Source of the DNA: Prostheceraeus crozeri
Lineage: Eukaryota > Platyhelminthes > Polycladida > Euryleptidae
Direction: 5' to 3'
DNA: 64,000 nucleotides
NCBI GenBank assembly: GCA_907163375.1
Contig: CAJQUW010005551.1
Coordinates: forward strand, 186,001 to 250,000
The notes below the pieces were generated by a model. The model did not search any database. It worked only from the letters and a program-made list of their open reading frames with translations, and was not told where the DNA came from. Below, one piece after another: positions 52,062-64,000 of the stretch. The position numbers were made by a program, and so were the translations under genes. Every line of letters begins with the position of its first letter. Position 1 is the stretch's first letter.

Positions 52062-53469
52062 CAGTGGTGCTCAGATGAATAGAGTAAGCAGATTTTTTCC
52101 AAAATGTGTGTATATTTGAATAGATACTATGAATGAGTAGCAAAAGTTTTTCAGAACAAGTAACAGGAAATGCTTCAGTATTTTGTATTGCCTCCTCTGG
52201 CATTGACAACTGTCTGAATTCTCCGGGGCATCGAAGAAATTAAAGGAAGAATGGCACCACATATATTTTGGTCTCTGTGCCAGTGGCGAATCAATGAAGC
52301 GATTAAATCACTTTTTGTTGTTGGTTGGTCGATTGATATTTTCTTTTTCAACATCTCCCACAGATTTTCCAACGGATTAAGATCCCCCCCTCCGGCCACT
52401 ACAGAACCTTCACTTTAAGATCTGCTTGAAGAAATTTCATAACAACTTTGGCCGTATGACAGGGAGCAGAGTCTTGCATAAAAGTGAAACGAGTCAAATG
52501 TTCACTGCCGTACCAATCAATAACTTGTGGCAAGAGTCGATGTCGTAAAATGTCAATATACTTTTCAGCATTTAGCTTACCATCGATCAAATGCAGTCTA
52601 CCGGTTCCTTTTCCAGAAATGACACTCCAAACCATGATGGAGGTTGGATGTTTGACCGTTGGTTTCAAGCAGTCTGGATGGAATTCTTCTGATGGTAGAC
52701 GACGAATATACTGGACTTTGTCGGCAAGGATTTGGAATGAGTTTCCATCACTAAAGCCTACATTCAACCAGTCTTCTATGGACCAGTGCTGATGATCCAG
52801 ACACCATTGTAGCCGTTTAGCTTTCATGGCAGGAGTAAGTTTCGGTTTGCAGCGAGGACGGAGAGAAGAATATCCCAAATTAACCAAATATCGCCGGATT
52901 GTGCTGCACCCAACTACAATTCCTGATGAACTAAGAGAATGTTTAAGTTGAGCACTGGTTATTCTCCTGTCTTTTCTCACGTCTTTCACTAAAAGTCTCT
53001 TCGCCCTATCATTCAGAACCGGTTTTCTCCCGCAAGCATTTTTTTGTCGTGACGCGAGGTCATGAACCGTAAAATTGCGCGATATACGGCTAACATATTG
53101 CTGACTTACTGAGCACAATCGCGCAGTTTTAGATTGAGTCTTGCCACACTTGAGATAAGTTAGTATTTCTGCCTTCTTGGACTCATTCAGATCTCTTACA
53201 CGTCCCATATCTCGACGCGACGCTGGTAAAGTGACAGAGAATTGTTGATTTCGTTTGATTTCCAATTTGAATTTAAAAATTTGAACGGCAAGACTGAATC
53301 AACATTCTGCATAGATATCTATCAAAGTGCATCAAAGTGCAATCTTTATTAACTTTAAGCAGTCGCATCAGTAAAAAGAATGGAATGGTATCAGGCAACA
53401 AGCATTTATCTCAGAGAAACGATTATGAAATGCTCATTTTCATTTACTCTATTAATTCGAGCACCTCTG
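52062..53469. mobile_element. Tc1-type DNA transposon (1,408 bp), host site of Polinton 2
   Basis: Inverted ends start CAGTGGTGCTCAGATGAATA (left) and CAGAGGTGCTCGAATTAATA (right), each next to TA (52060-52061 and 53470-53471). Its first four bases, CAGT, together with the TA form the TACAGT duplicated by Polinton 2. The Tc1 element was therefore there first, and its left TA plus CAGT now also sits at 34633-34638. Confidence 0.88.
52175..53265 (-). pseudogene. Tc1 transposase (nearly complete, inactivated)
   Basis: Starts at ATG 53265. Two N-terminal helix-turn-helix regions (ILTYLKCGKTQSKTARLCSV; then GRKPVLNDRAKRLLVKDVRK and ITSAQLKHSL), a catalytic core with D in FSDGNSF, D in FMQDSAPCHTAKV and E in DLNPLENLW, and a terminal SSMPRRIQTVVNARGGNTKY typical of Tc1. 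The frame stops at 52399 where a Trp codon of the usual WPxxSPDLNP motif appears to be TAG, and an adjacent run of eight G/C (about 52387) shifts the frame. The rest continues at 52399-52175. Otherwise near full length (about 340 residues), so a relatively young relic. Confidence 0.88.
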
Positions 53470-53471
53470 TA

Positions 53472-55640
53472 TTTGAAAAGTATTTTAACTTTTTGGTAAT
53501 GAAGCCCATGGGATTGGAGATGGGAAAACAAGGAATCAGGCATGACGGGTTCAAACATGCTTACTTGTAGTAGGAGTGATCGTGTGTAGACTAACTCACG
53601 TCCAATTGTGTGCAAAAGAAAATGTAGTAGGCATGGATACAATTATTTGCACATGAAAATGACCTTCTCTAGTCCATAAAGGACTCACTGTTGCGTCATC
53701 TGGGAACAAAAGGACAGTTTACTAGGAAACTTCATTTAATTACTGTAGCAATAAGCAATGCATACAGATAATAAAAATGTGAAAAACACATGAGGCTCAT
53801 CTGCAGGATGACCGACTGCCTGCGTCTCGCTTCGGGTCCTTTGAAATGATTGACTTTCAGAGGCTGACGGATCCACACCCAAAGTCGTCCCCCTCAAAAG
53901 TAAAATAAAAAAATGTCCCTCTCAAAAATATGCTGAAGACTGGCATCTGATCATCAGTAGCAAATACTGTGGAGGCACCCGGTTGGACAGATCAAGTATA
54001 GAATTAGCAGCGAAAGGACCAGCAACCATGCCAGCCCTGTCAGTCGTTGATGTGGCGCAATCCTGAAAGCAATCGCAGGAGGAAAACTAGAACCTGAGAA
54101 ACTAGAGCGGACAGGGCACGCAGCAACCATTTGTACACGCTAGTAACTTCTCAGAAACGCGGTTGGTGTAAGAAAACTTAGTTTTGGCACTCTCAATTAC
54201 TGTTTTACAAAATTTGCTTGTTTTTTGCTTGTGTCAAAATTTGCAAAAGTTTAGCTTTTGTCTTTATTACCCTTGATGAGATTCGTAAAGCACTTTATGT
54301 AGCATATTGGTATTAAAAGTATATTGCAATGATCAATTCAGTTATTGAGTAGATCAATATTAAATGATCAGTTTAAATGATCAGTAATATAAAATTCCAT
54401 GCTATTCCCTTGATTGATGCAATACATATTTATAACCAGGTATTTCAAAACATAGGTTCTCAATATGTGAAGCAAAATTTTCCGGTTTAAAGTCGACTTT
54501 TGACTCCATAGGTCATAAATGACCTTTCCCACATACCGGTACATAGGTAATCTATTTTTCCACGGCATCCTTTTAGAAAGTTAAGTATGCAATCGCTTAA
54601 CTCCACACAATTTGCTGATATACAATTAGTATACATTATCTTGGTGCTACTTATTTATTTAGCTTGCAAGTAGTCTCTCTTATCTAAATAGCTTTGTAGA
54701 ATGCAATTTAGTGTAGCCTTACCATCAGCCTTGCATGTGAGTGAATCTCATGAAAATCGAACCCCCGGCCCTACTTTATGCGAAAACCAGTGTGAAATTT
54801 CTCACATCATATTTCATTAATTGAGTTACAAACTCAGTGATGCTGTTCAACTCACACAGGTCAAGTGAGAATTGAGTGATATCAATACAAAGCATTCACA
54901 AAGTGTGGACAACATGGACCACATGTTTATGTTAAAAATGTAGTGATAAGTAGAAGTATTGCACAGATTCTATGTCTGTGATGCTAGAATGTGCATGTAT
55001 TCCCTTCAACGACAAAGATAATAATAGCGAAATTTTTCTTGTTCTCCTTCATTTTAAAATTCATACTTCATGATGTTAAAAGACAAATGCCTGTCTTGAA
55101 ATGCATTTCAATATTTTATCGAGTACCTGTTTGCAGCTTCATATTCTGCCTATGCATTGGTAGCTTTTGTACGTACTTGACCATGCTTTTAATTGGGGCG
55201 TGTTTGGACCCAATATTTGTGAACTTAAATGCGTTCGAACTGGATTATCATTCCATTTAACTTGATTCTGCAGATGCAGATATGGCCAACGAAGCAGATT
55301 ACACTCGTGCATGAAAAAGTTGATTCAAACTTAAAAGTGGAGGGGACAATCACCAGCGCTATGAAAAGTGAGGGTACAATGTCCCTCCTCGTTACGCCGC
55401 CTCTGTATTTTGACAGGAGATCACTAATCTTGTCCCCAACCGGCAGCAGACTTGCTTAACTCCATAACTCTACCGGAGCGCGGCAAAAGAATCAACGGCT
55501 TGATCTTGATTAAATATCATTTTATGGTACGTTGACTCTTAACCACCAATAGCTCTCCTTTGCAGAAGCACTAAAATTTGCGCAGTAATATATTCAACGA
55601 TTTTTCGAGCTCATTGTTCATCTCTTTTCATCAGGCCAAC
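53472..55640. other. Spacer, no gene seen
   Basis: Unique-looking AT-rich DNA. Frames up to about 89 residues (for example 54991-55260) have no recognisable content. Confidence 0.5.
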
Positions 55641-55830
55641 CGGCGCTGTGGCCCTGTGGTAGAGTGTTCGCTCTGCGTCCGGGAGACCTTGGTTCAAGTC
55701 TTGGTCGGGTCAAACCTAAGACTTAAAATAGTTACATTCTGCATTCTTGCTAAGCAATCACCACAAAAAGAATGAAAGTGGGTTAAATAACAACTCGGTC
55801 ACAAGGAAGAAAAGCTCCGTGCCTTATAAT
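55641..55830 (+). mobile_element. tRNA-derived SINE
   Basis: The head (55641-55712) resembles a tRNA: A-box-like TGGCCCTGTGGTAGAG at about 55649 and B-box GGTTCAAGTCTTGG at about 55691. A non-tRNA body follows to roughly 55830. Mismatches in the boxes and lack of a proper acceptor stem argue against a functional tRNA. The 3' limit is uncertain. Confidence 0.6.
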
Positions 55831-56139
55831 GTGCCCGCAAGTATAAACAATTTTCATTTCGTTATTTATTTTCTTATTCATGATCAGTATACAGAGAACC
55901 CAGATTTCTATTATATCAGCATTATTAGCCTCTGTCAGTATTGTAACGCTCCTAAAAAGTCTTCTGAAGAAGACAAAAGTGAAAATTTACTCGCCTGAAT
56001 ATTTTTTTAAAAAATTTCCCCGCAAGGCATTTATAGTTATAGATTGAACCGTATAAATATTGGGCATGGCCAACATTTCTCGAAGTCCTAAAAATGTGTT
56101 TACAATGTTTCAAGGTAACATTATATTTTTTCATGAAAA
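55831..56139. other. Spacer, no gene seen
   Basis: AT-rich, no coding signal. Confidence 0.45.
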
Positions 56140-56484
56140 ATGTCCGTAATATTTCTACTTATTTCTTTCGCACAGTTGCGCTCAACTTTAGGTTTAGGGT
56201 TAGCGTCATCGACATCACTATCACAGCAAAACGTTGTTGTTACATCGACCTTCTTCCGTACAAGTGTTGCGGTTAAGCCGTATCTCCAGTTTCATCTCGC
56301 CGACTTAATGAGGGAACTGTCTGACTGTGACAAAGAAGCTTACGCATGTAACTTCTCCATATGCATTCTTGTAGGAATGCCCAAAGGGACACGGATTATG
56401 GGATGCAGTTATAGAAGTTGGAAAGTGAAAACCAAATGTGTTCACCATGCACATCTCCCACGCGGATATTTTCATGAACGATAA
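56140..56484 (+). CDS. Weak candidate exon or small secreted protein
   Basis: 114-residue frame whose start is hydrophobic (MSVIFLLISFAQLRSTLGLG) and whose second half has several Cys residues (SDCDKEAYACNFSICILVG, then MGCSYRSWKVKTKC). A splice-acceptor-like CTTTCGCACAG lies at 56167-56177, inside the frame. It could be an exon of an undetected host gene or a chance frame. No family recognised. Confidence 0.2.
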   Translation: MSVIFLLISFAQLRSTLGLGLASSTSLSQQNVVVTSTFFRTSVAVKPYLQFHLADLMRELSDCDKEAYACNFSICILVGMPKGTRIMGCSYRSWKVKTKCVHHAHLPRGYFHER

Positions 56485-58140
56485 CGGCTTAACCTGTGAG
56501 AAATCGAAGTCTTGGTCTTCGTCAACTGATGGAAAATTTGATAACAAGTTAAAATCACAAAATCTGCTAATTCGATGAGGGACCAAAGGAACCTCGATGT
56601 CAATATCTCAGCTCGTATAGCCAGGGTATCAAGCCATCTGAGGATTATGAAACGCGATCCCACATGTTTGTGATTGTCCTCCTTTAACTCTTCTTACGCG
56701 TTTGTCAACAAGCTTAAAGTACACAAGTCATAAGTAGAGTAAATTTATTCAATCAATTCATTTCCAATATTGGATTCATAACTGCTTCTGACATAATGAT
56801 GATATCGAGAGAATTTAAATCCATCGTTGTTTCCTACGAGTTATTTTTTGATAGCCTCATGAATAAATATACACAGAAATTATAATAGAAGTGTGTTTTA
56901 TTAATAAATACAAAATAATTCGCATATACTTCGACGGTCTGTTTCCAAAAGATCGCATCTCGGTTTTGGTGGAATTTAGATCATAAATCCACCGCTCCGT
57001 TGGAGCAAGCTTAGTTCCTACAACTCATGATTAAGATTCTGCGACCTGCTTTGTCCAATGGTTAAATATTCTTCCAAAGGTCGCTTCTTCCCAATAATCA
57101 ATTTTGCGAACATGTGAATCTTACAACTTTATAACCAATGCTATATACATGTGCTATATACACATGCACATGATAAATCACAAAAATATTATGAAAATTG
57201 TCTTCTGGGCAAAAATATCAATCAAATATCATTATTGAAAATCACGTTTTCTCAATTAACGGCGGAAATTTGTATCTGTCCTTTGGAAGAAAGATTGACA
57301 GTCTGACTTTTGGTATTATAGTGGAATCACATGTTGTCTGTTATTATTCTTGATCCACGACAAAATTTGCTTTGCAAAAATCCCCCTTGAAAGATCCCTT
57401 CCAGCAAATTTCTCCACGGATAATTCTCCAAAATTCAAAAATATTTCATTTAAACATGCTATTTCTCAATAGCCTCTTTGTCAATTAATAAAAGAAATTG
57501 TTTAACTAATGAATCCGCGTTGAACTGTAGCAGCCAGCAAGTTGGTAGACTACACAACAATAATGAGAAACGAAGGATCACTGAATATAATGGAGAAAGA
57601 TCTTTGTCTACATCTGCTTCTGCATGTATTACTTACACTGGCTACATGATTTATAAAAGGAGTATGCATCATGCCACTTTGGCAAGATAACTCAGAAATT
57701 TTCGGAGCGTGCTGAGGCCCCAAGCCCCTCCTCCCTTAGCTGCATCCCCCAAAATGCAAATAGAGATGTGTGCACAAATGAAAAGAAATATCTAATACGA
57801 TTGAATTCTTTATGTAGACATTGAGCAATTTTGCCCGCACTCCTTTGTTCCATGACGATATAGTTATTAATGCTAAATTTACATGAACAGATTAAATTTA
57901 GATCACATCATTAATTTCATTGTGAAACGAGCATAACTTCATAATCAAATAATGATCATGTGCATACATTATGTAACACAATAATATCATGATAATGGAG
58001 AAATACAAAATAAAAAGGCTCACGGCATGTGAGAGTGTGTTGTAAATCATTTTTCAGCATATTTTCAATACCGCAATTAAATTGAAATTGATTCATTCTA
58101 ACGTCATCATGTAATTAAATGGACGACAAAAAGTAACACG
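56485..58140. other. Spacer, no gene seen
   Basis: AT-rich DNA; a 70-residue frame at 57478-57690 has no recognisable features. Confidence 0.45.
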
Positions 58141-58939
58141 CAGAATGAACCCTGTGGGAACGCATCTTGCTAATATCAACAGATTATCTGGCGAGGTAGC
58201 GATTTTGTGGATAATTTTTTTAAAGGTTCATTTTCGTGTAAAAACTATCTCCGCATGTGAAAATGGTCATCATTTATCCAAAAACATGTGTAAAATTAAA
58301 AAACGACAGGTGGCGAAAAAGTTGCTATAATTAGTTGGTAGATATTTGTTTACTAATGCGAGCTGATTTTTCGCCAACCGGCGAAATCGTGGATATTGTA
58401 GCAACTAATTAGTGGTAAGTAGTAATGTTCGTATATTACCTTCACATGAAAATGTATTGTATTCTCAGTCTGATCTGATAAAAAGGGATCTTTTTTAATT
58501 CACGAAGTCTTAAACTAAAAGAAGTATTTATCTTCCATAAATGTCGCAGTAAATACTATGATATTATTCAAATATTTGTCATTGTTGTAAATTATTGAAT
58601 GTCAAGAGATGTTGCGAAAATTGATATATGCGGATTCTCTATATTCTTATCATTATCAAAGAATGATAGTCTGCACTTATTTCTTAGATAGATTAGCCAT
58701 ATGTGGGGGATAGTGAGGAGGTGAGGGAGAGAATAGAGCCTCGACTGTAGAGGCGGATTACTAAAAAAAATAAGAAAGTCAAAAAGTAAAAGGTGACATT
58801 TAGAGCGCGAAATGTCGCCGGCGAACTTCGCCAGCGAATATCCCGCAAATATGACTGAACTTTAGCATGATATTCTGCAGCTGACATTCGCCAGCTTTTC
58901 GCAAGATTCGTTCCCACAGGGAAGTCGGCTTCGTTCTGC
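58141..58939. mobile_element. Non-autonomous element with inverted ends (about 800 bp)
   Basis: CAGAATGAA...CCCTGTGGGAACGCATCTTGC at the left matches the reverse complement of the right end (CAGAACGAA...CCCTGTGGGAACGAATCTTGC), with an extra 10 bp in the right copy. No transposase is visible inside. Target duplication unclear. Confidence 0.5.
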
Positions 58940-61500
58940 AAGCCGGTGTGAGTTGAATTTCTTAGTGAACAGTGTCCTGCTTTCTTTCCTATCTTCTTAG
59001 TGTGCTTGATTAAGCATCACGAAATGATAATGTTGAATAAAGTTTCCCTGAAATTAATTCCAGGATGTTGCAGACATATCCCTCAGCACCATTATTTTGT
59101 TTCAATTCGTTGTGTGAAGAAATGTCAAAATGTGATACCAATTTCCAGTGTTTAAGAAGAATATTTGAATCTTACAATTTTTGACTGGCAGAGCAGCGAC
59201 GTGGCTGAGAGTCAGGAGTGCTGGCTCAGAGTGAGGTCAGAAATAAGGTGCACTATTCCTCCTTGCTAAATACTCGGCGCCAATTTGCCACCAAAAATGA
59301 GTTCATACTTGCCTCTTGGAAGACACGCGATACGCTGATGTGCCACCGAGTACGATATAAAACATGTAAATTGAATTTCTGACTGATGATTCAAGTAACT
59401 GTGTGATTGATAGAAGGAAAATCAAAAAGTAGACTGTGAAACTCATTTGAAATTGAAAGGCATTTCCTCAACAAAGGATGTTTTCAAATAAAACACGTTT
59501 TATTCGGTTTATTTCTTTTTTTATTAGATATTAGATACTGCTTATTTATGTGATTACATTGATGCCATTATCTATTGTTCTAATTTTAAAAAAATAATCT
59601 TCATAATCGTAATGAATTTTTTTGTAATTGACATAGTTTGTACATTTTATAATCCTTTCCATTGACTTTGTTATGGCCATCTAATCGTTTTGATAATATA
59701 AACGTCCTTAGAATTCAGTGTAGTTTTCTCCATTCTTGAAGTCTTCAGAAATCTTCATGTGAACCTTTTATTATAAACTTCGTGTCACATTGTTGTCATA
59801 GCATGATAACATGCTTGCGACATCAAGGATTTCTTAGCCGATTGATCCTCACAGTAATTCTCCGTATGTTTTTTAAGTTTATTTAACCAAATCATCTACT
59901 TAATCAGCCAGGGTCACGTTAGCCACCAAAGCCAAACTTTCTGTCTCTAAACTTCATGTACGATGACTTCTCGTACCGACAGACACCAAGCATTTGTCAA
60001 ATCTCTTATCTTTCATTCTGCACACTGTCTTCATGACCGGGGACTGTGTCACAGAGAGATGACAAAGACAAGCTATATCTTCTCATGAGAACATGAGGAT
60101 TGAGGTCATGGTGCTTGTCTGAACATGTAAAATCCCGTTTGATGTGACGCGAACAGTTAATGAGAAGACACGATAGGAAATTGTATCGATGCAGGGGAAT
60201 ATCGAAGTTTCGGGAGTGGTCGCATGTTGTTAGTCTTTGTATGAAATAATTGAATTTTCTAAATTAAGATAAATGTAGTCAATGCGACTCATTTTCCAGG
60301 CCAGATACCAATTTTTGTTTAGCCTGAATATCCAATTTGATCGATGGAAAATGGTGATTCCTGAAGGAAATATGAGAATCGTTTCTTGATGTCAAAATTG
60401 ACACATTTGAAGCAACGCAAAATGCGTTACATCGTCTAGGCCGGACTTTTTTCGCGAAAAGATATGCAATTATCCGCACAGAAATTTTCACCTTTTTGCA
60501 TTTAAGGCCATCGAAATTCGCATTGCTGTGTATCGTTATTATTTGTGTAGCCTTAACTTCATATTGTATGATGGAACGTGGCATAATGATGCATACATGT
60601 ATATATGTCATATATTTTCAATAACTCAAGCACTATCTTGACGGAGAGCCAGAACCCACTAATTCGTTTCAAATGTCTTGCCTCAGGTGAATCCCTGTTC
60701 ATGGCAATTTTCAGGGACAATTTTGCCCACTCATCTCGTGGCTTCTGATTGCGACGTACTGGAAACTTCGCATGTTTTGTTCCGATTATTAAAAACAATC
60801 CTATCATTAAATATTATACACTCTGGCATTAAATAGAGACTATTCGTCAGTAAAATTCATCAAATGACTATTCTATCCAAAGGTCATGGATATTTGATCC
60901 CTGATAAGTTGTGTCTAAAATCTATGAAAATGCGTGTTCATTCTCATGAACGCTCGCAAAAGCGAAAAACCGATTCAGTTCGTACTGCCCAAATGTCGAC
61001 AAATTCAAGTGCACCATGCGATCAAATTTCCGACATTTTTAATCATTTCTTAGATTTTCTGATATAGACTATATGTGCAGTGTAATATTAATAACTTTGA
61101 AATTCTTGATAGAACCAACTATAAATTTTCTATATCATCACTTCATACTTCTGTGACAACTATATTCCTTGGAAGGATTGCATCACAAAGCTTCCTCTAG
61201 CTACTTTTTGTAGAAATTTTTGCGCTTTATAGCTAAGCGTCGTAATCATTATTGAGCTTCTTTTAATTTTTGTAAAAAGCATCTGAATTTTATGAATTTC
61301 ACATAATAAATTCAAAGATCCAAAGCTTAATCAGTTGACATGCATGTTGATGTACATGTCCTTGTACATGTATATAGCTTCAACAGAAAAAGTTGCAAAA
61401 GTGGCCAAAATTCCATTTGTGTATCAGTACTATTCTGCTCTTTAACTGTAATTATCAAGTAAGTTCTCCTGTTCGTTAAAATCTGGCAAAGGCTAATTGG
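58940..61500. other. Spacer, no gene seen
   Basis: No convincing frames, RNA genes or repeats. The longest frame, 60279-60611 (minus), shows no domain. Confidence 0.45.
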
Positions 61501-61502
61501 GA

Positions 61503-61625
61503 GTTCTGCGGAATCGAATAATTGATGTTGGGAATCATGCGGAATCAATTAATTAATATTTGGAATTCTGGGGAATCGATTAATTGATATATTGAGAATG
61601 TTTCGAAATCGATAATTGGGAAATC
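61503..61625. repeat. Degenerate tandem repeat, unit about 35-40 bp
   Basis: Three to four imperfect units containing GGAATCGATTAATTGAT-like sequence. Confidence 0.6.
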
Positions 61626-64000
61626 TCCGGATTCATTGATTCTGAAAGTTCTGAGAGACCTTGATCAAAAATATAAAACTTCGGAATCCTTTATTGAAAG
61701 CAACTGATTGTCATCAGCATTTTTCTTTGAATTTGACTTCTATGATTCTACAACTTGATTTCATAACACAATGAACCCAAGATTGGATAAATACGCCAAT
61801 CATGACCATATCGTTTCTAACCTGGATGTGGCTTCCCAGACTCCACTTACAGGTGAATGACGCAATGGTCACTACAATGGACCAAGCGATTTGAGAAGCG
61901 TTCAGTCCTGTGTTTCTTTTTCCTGACTTCCAAGATTGACCATTGATTAGCGTCATTAATCCTATTTAATGCTCAAATTGACATCCAAATAAAAATCTCT
62001 TCATTCAGTGCCCCGGATCGCAGCCACAGTATAACAACGTTCTTCACCTAGATGGAGATTTTATCGCCTCTCTTTGGACTCCAATTAATTATCAAACTCT
62101 ACTCAGCCGGACATTCACGAACATTTTGACAGCTATTATCTTGTCCGCCTACTGTCCGGTCTTCCCCTCATCACACTTTCGAGAACGCGAGGTTGTCGGG
62201 TCATCAGTTGAACAAGTTGTTTCACTAGAAACTGCAAAACACTCGTGTTGTCAAAAAAGACATTAAAGAAACGACAGGCAGACTGTGATAAGCTCGAATT
62301 AAAGACCAATGACCTGAAAATTATTGAAATGTTGATGAGAATCACGCAATGTTGAATAGATCGAGTCACATGCTGATGATATGATCGTTTTGAATAAGCA
62401 GAGACAGACTCAGTTACTCAAATTATTCCAGCCAACGATTTTTTGTGAGCAGACGTTTTGTTTTTCGAATTCGTCATGTGTTGTTTTCTTACCTGTCATA
62501 AAACTTAAGCATCTGGAAAACTTACTTTCCAGTGAAAATCATTTTGACTGAAAACTTCCCAGAAAACAGAAAAGTTTCGGTCTCGATTTGTTAAAGAAAT
62601 TTGATTATAAAAGGCGCGAAAATCCTGTTTTTCCGGAAGCTTAAAAATTCATTGGAAAGCCGTATTACGGCTGCCAATTAATGGGCCTCTTCCCTATGAA
62701 TAGACAGCGCTATTGGTGGGTAACTTCAGTTGTAATTTGCGGGTATTTTTTTCTTTTCCTTTAAAATGCATATCTGATTGAATATATTTATTCTTGTATA
62801 TTTAATTTCATCTCTTTGATTTGTATAAGATATATACACATACAGTACAAACTGTTTTTACTTGTTTTTACAACTTCTTTAATATCGTAGCATAATTTGC
62901 ATGCACATTTTGAATTTATATTCATTTCATACTTCCAGAATGCAATAAGCTACAAACCATGCACATGTATGTAATGCTTATGACTTATTCTGTTGCCCAA
63001 TGTCATTTATTTACGTGTGTGTAGGAAGCCAATCTTCGACTTTTTTGCTTATACCATACATGCGTGTTTATGACTTATCTTCTTAGCAACCGGTTTAAGA
63101 GTATAGCCTACATTTTGATATGTTTTGATGACACCTTTGCCGCACATGCACGTCACATACATCTATTGTTGGCTTCCTCCCGCTTAGTCGTAAGTTATGT
63201 CTAGATTGCTTCTTAAATTGCGTATACGCTTTATCTGATGATTTCAATTAACTTTTTGCCATCACAATTCATCAGTGCAAGTATTAGCAGCTCTAACTGA
63301 ACTTTGTCTTGCGATGGCAAATTATCGACTAAAATAAAAAAAAATTCATTTTAAACAAAGCTTAATCATTGCAGACAGTGCAATTGAAGACGACACTCTG
63401 ACGCTAACTGTCGTTATATTCGATTATAAAAGTGCACAAAATTCTTTAAGCATTTCCACTTGGTCTACTTTTAGACGGTGGCTCGGCAATCTTATAGGCT
63501 ATTCGGAAGACATATGAAGCTCTGATGTTCTTGCACTTTTTCATCGACTTGTAAGACAATCACTGTCATTTTAATGTGAACGAAAGTTAACATGGCCATG
63601 GGGACATCCTTGACAGGTCGTTCAGTGTCACAGTGAAAAACATGTCAAACCTCTCTGTCCAAGCAATCTGACACCGGCCTGTTTGTTATGGGTCGTGCCA
63701 ACTTCGTCCCTTGTTGTCCCACACTGCACAGAACGACATCACTGGGAAGTGGGTCACGCCCCTCACCCTCACTGTCTCTCAGGTCCACTATTTACCCAGG
63801 TGAGGTCCCCATCACTTCTGCGAGTCATCACAAAGAAGTTTCAAGCAGGAAAGCTAGTGCTGTTTTTACAGTTGTCGAGAACCTCCATGTCGTAGTGGAT
63901 CCTTATCTCAATTATCCTTTTTTCTGTGTCTTCAGACGTCATTTTAATGGTGTCGCGAAGTAAATTGGGTACATGCGGCCCTAGATAAACCGTTAACCCA
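61626..64000. other. Spacer, no gene seen
   Basis: AT-rich to about 63500 and somewhat more GC-rich after that. Frames of 70-91 residues near 63683-63963 have no recognisable content; part of a host gene beyond the window cannot be excluded. Confidence 0.4.

Noticed and set aside
55641-55712. Functional tRNA gene
   Set aside because: The A and B boxes are imperfect and no proper acceptor stem is visible; better read as a SINE head.
63683-63963. Host exon near the right edge
   Set aside because: Two overlapping frames without domain or splice support; too close to the edge to judge.

Overview
The window is eukaryotic DNA dominated by mobile elements. I see no host gene that I can name, no rRNA, no CRISPR and nothing bacterial. 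AT-rich spacers, spliceosomal-type splice sites, AATAAA poly(A) signals, Tc1, mariner and piggyBac relics and a tRNA-derived SINE indicate an animal. A histone-type 3' signal carrying the downstream element known from sea urchin histone genes makes an echinoderm or similar marine invertebrate my best guess, but this is not proven.

Layout. (1) Positions 1-26244 are the right part of a large Polinton/Maverick element; its left end lies outside the window. A 10.6-kb block (1037-11635) is repeated in tandem (11636-24029). Each copy holds a small TATA-driven gene, a W-K-Y-R-motif gene, a gene whose product looks like a TATA-binding protein (TBP), a protein-primed DNA polymerase B on the minus strand, a stand-alone relative of the polymerase N-terminal domain, and a minus-strand zinc-binding/coiled-coil gene. 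Copy B also carries a 1.7-kb foldback DNA transposon. (2) Positions 26245-34638 are a spacer with a Tc1-like HTH relic, a MITE, a Tc1-type element, a mariner relic and a piggyBac-like element. (3) Positions 34639-52059 are a second Polinton with 2.2-2.5-kb terminal inverted repeats and an exact 6-bp target duplication (TACAGT). It has the capsid and integration genes (packaging ATPase, integrase, core protein, major capsid, protease, minor capsid, membrane-active protein, small glycoprotein) but I find no polymerase. It lies 4 bp inside the end of a Tc1 element that resumes at 52062. (4) Positions 52062-64000 hold that Tc1 element, then mostly featureless DNA with a SINE, a TIR element and a short tandem repeat.

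Both Polintons are fossils with several breaks each. Their right ends are closely similar, so they belong to one lineage. The two copies of the tandem block are nearly identical and share most of their breaks, so the duplication looks younger than the decay.

The most interesting signal is a possible element-encoded transcription programme. It combines a full-length TBP-like core protein, four promoters with TATA box and initiator 30-31 bp apart, a different shared motif (TTAAGCAAA) at structural-gene starts including a divergent pair, histone-type 3' ends just after stop codons in both elements, and short hairpins with compensating stems around an invariant ATAG loop.
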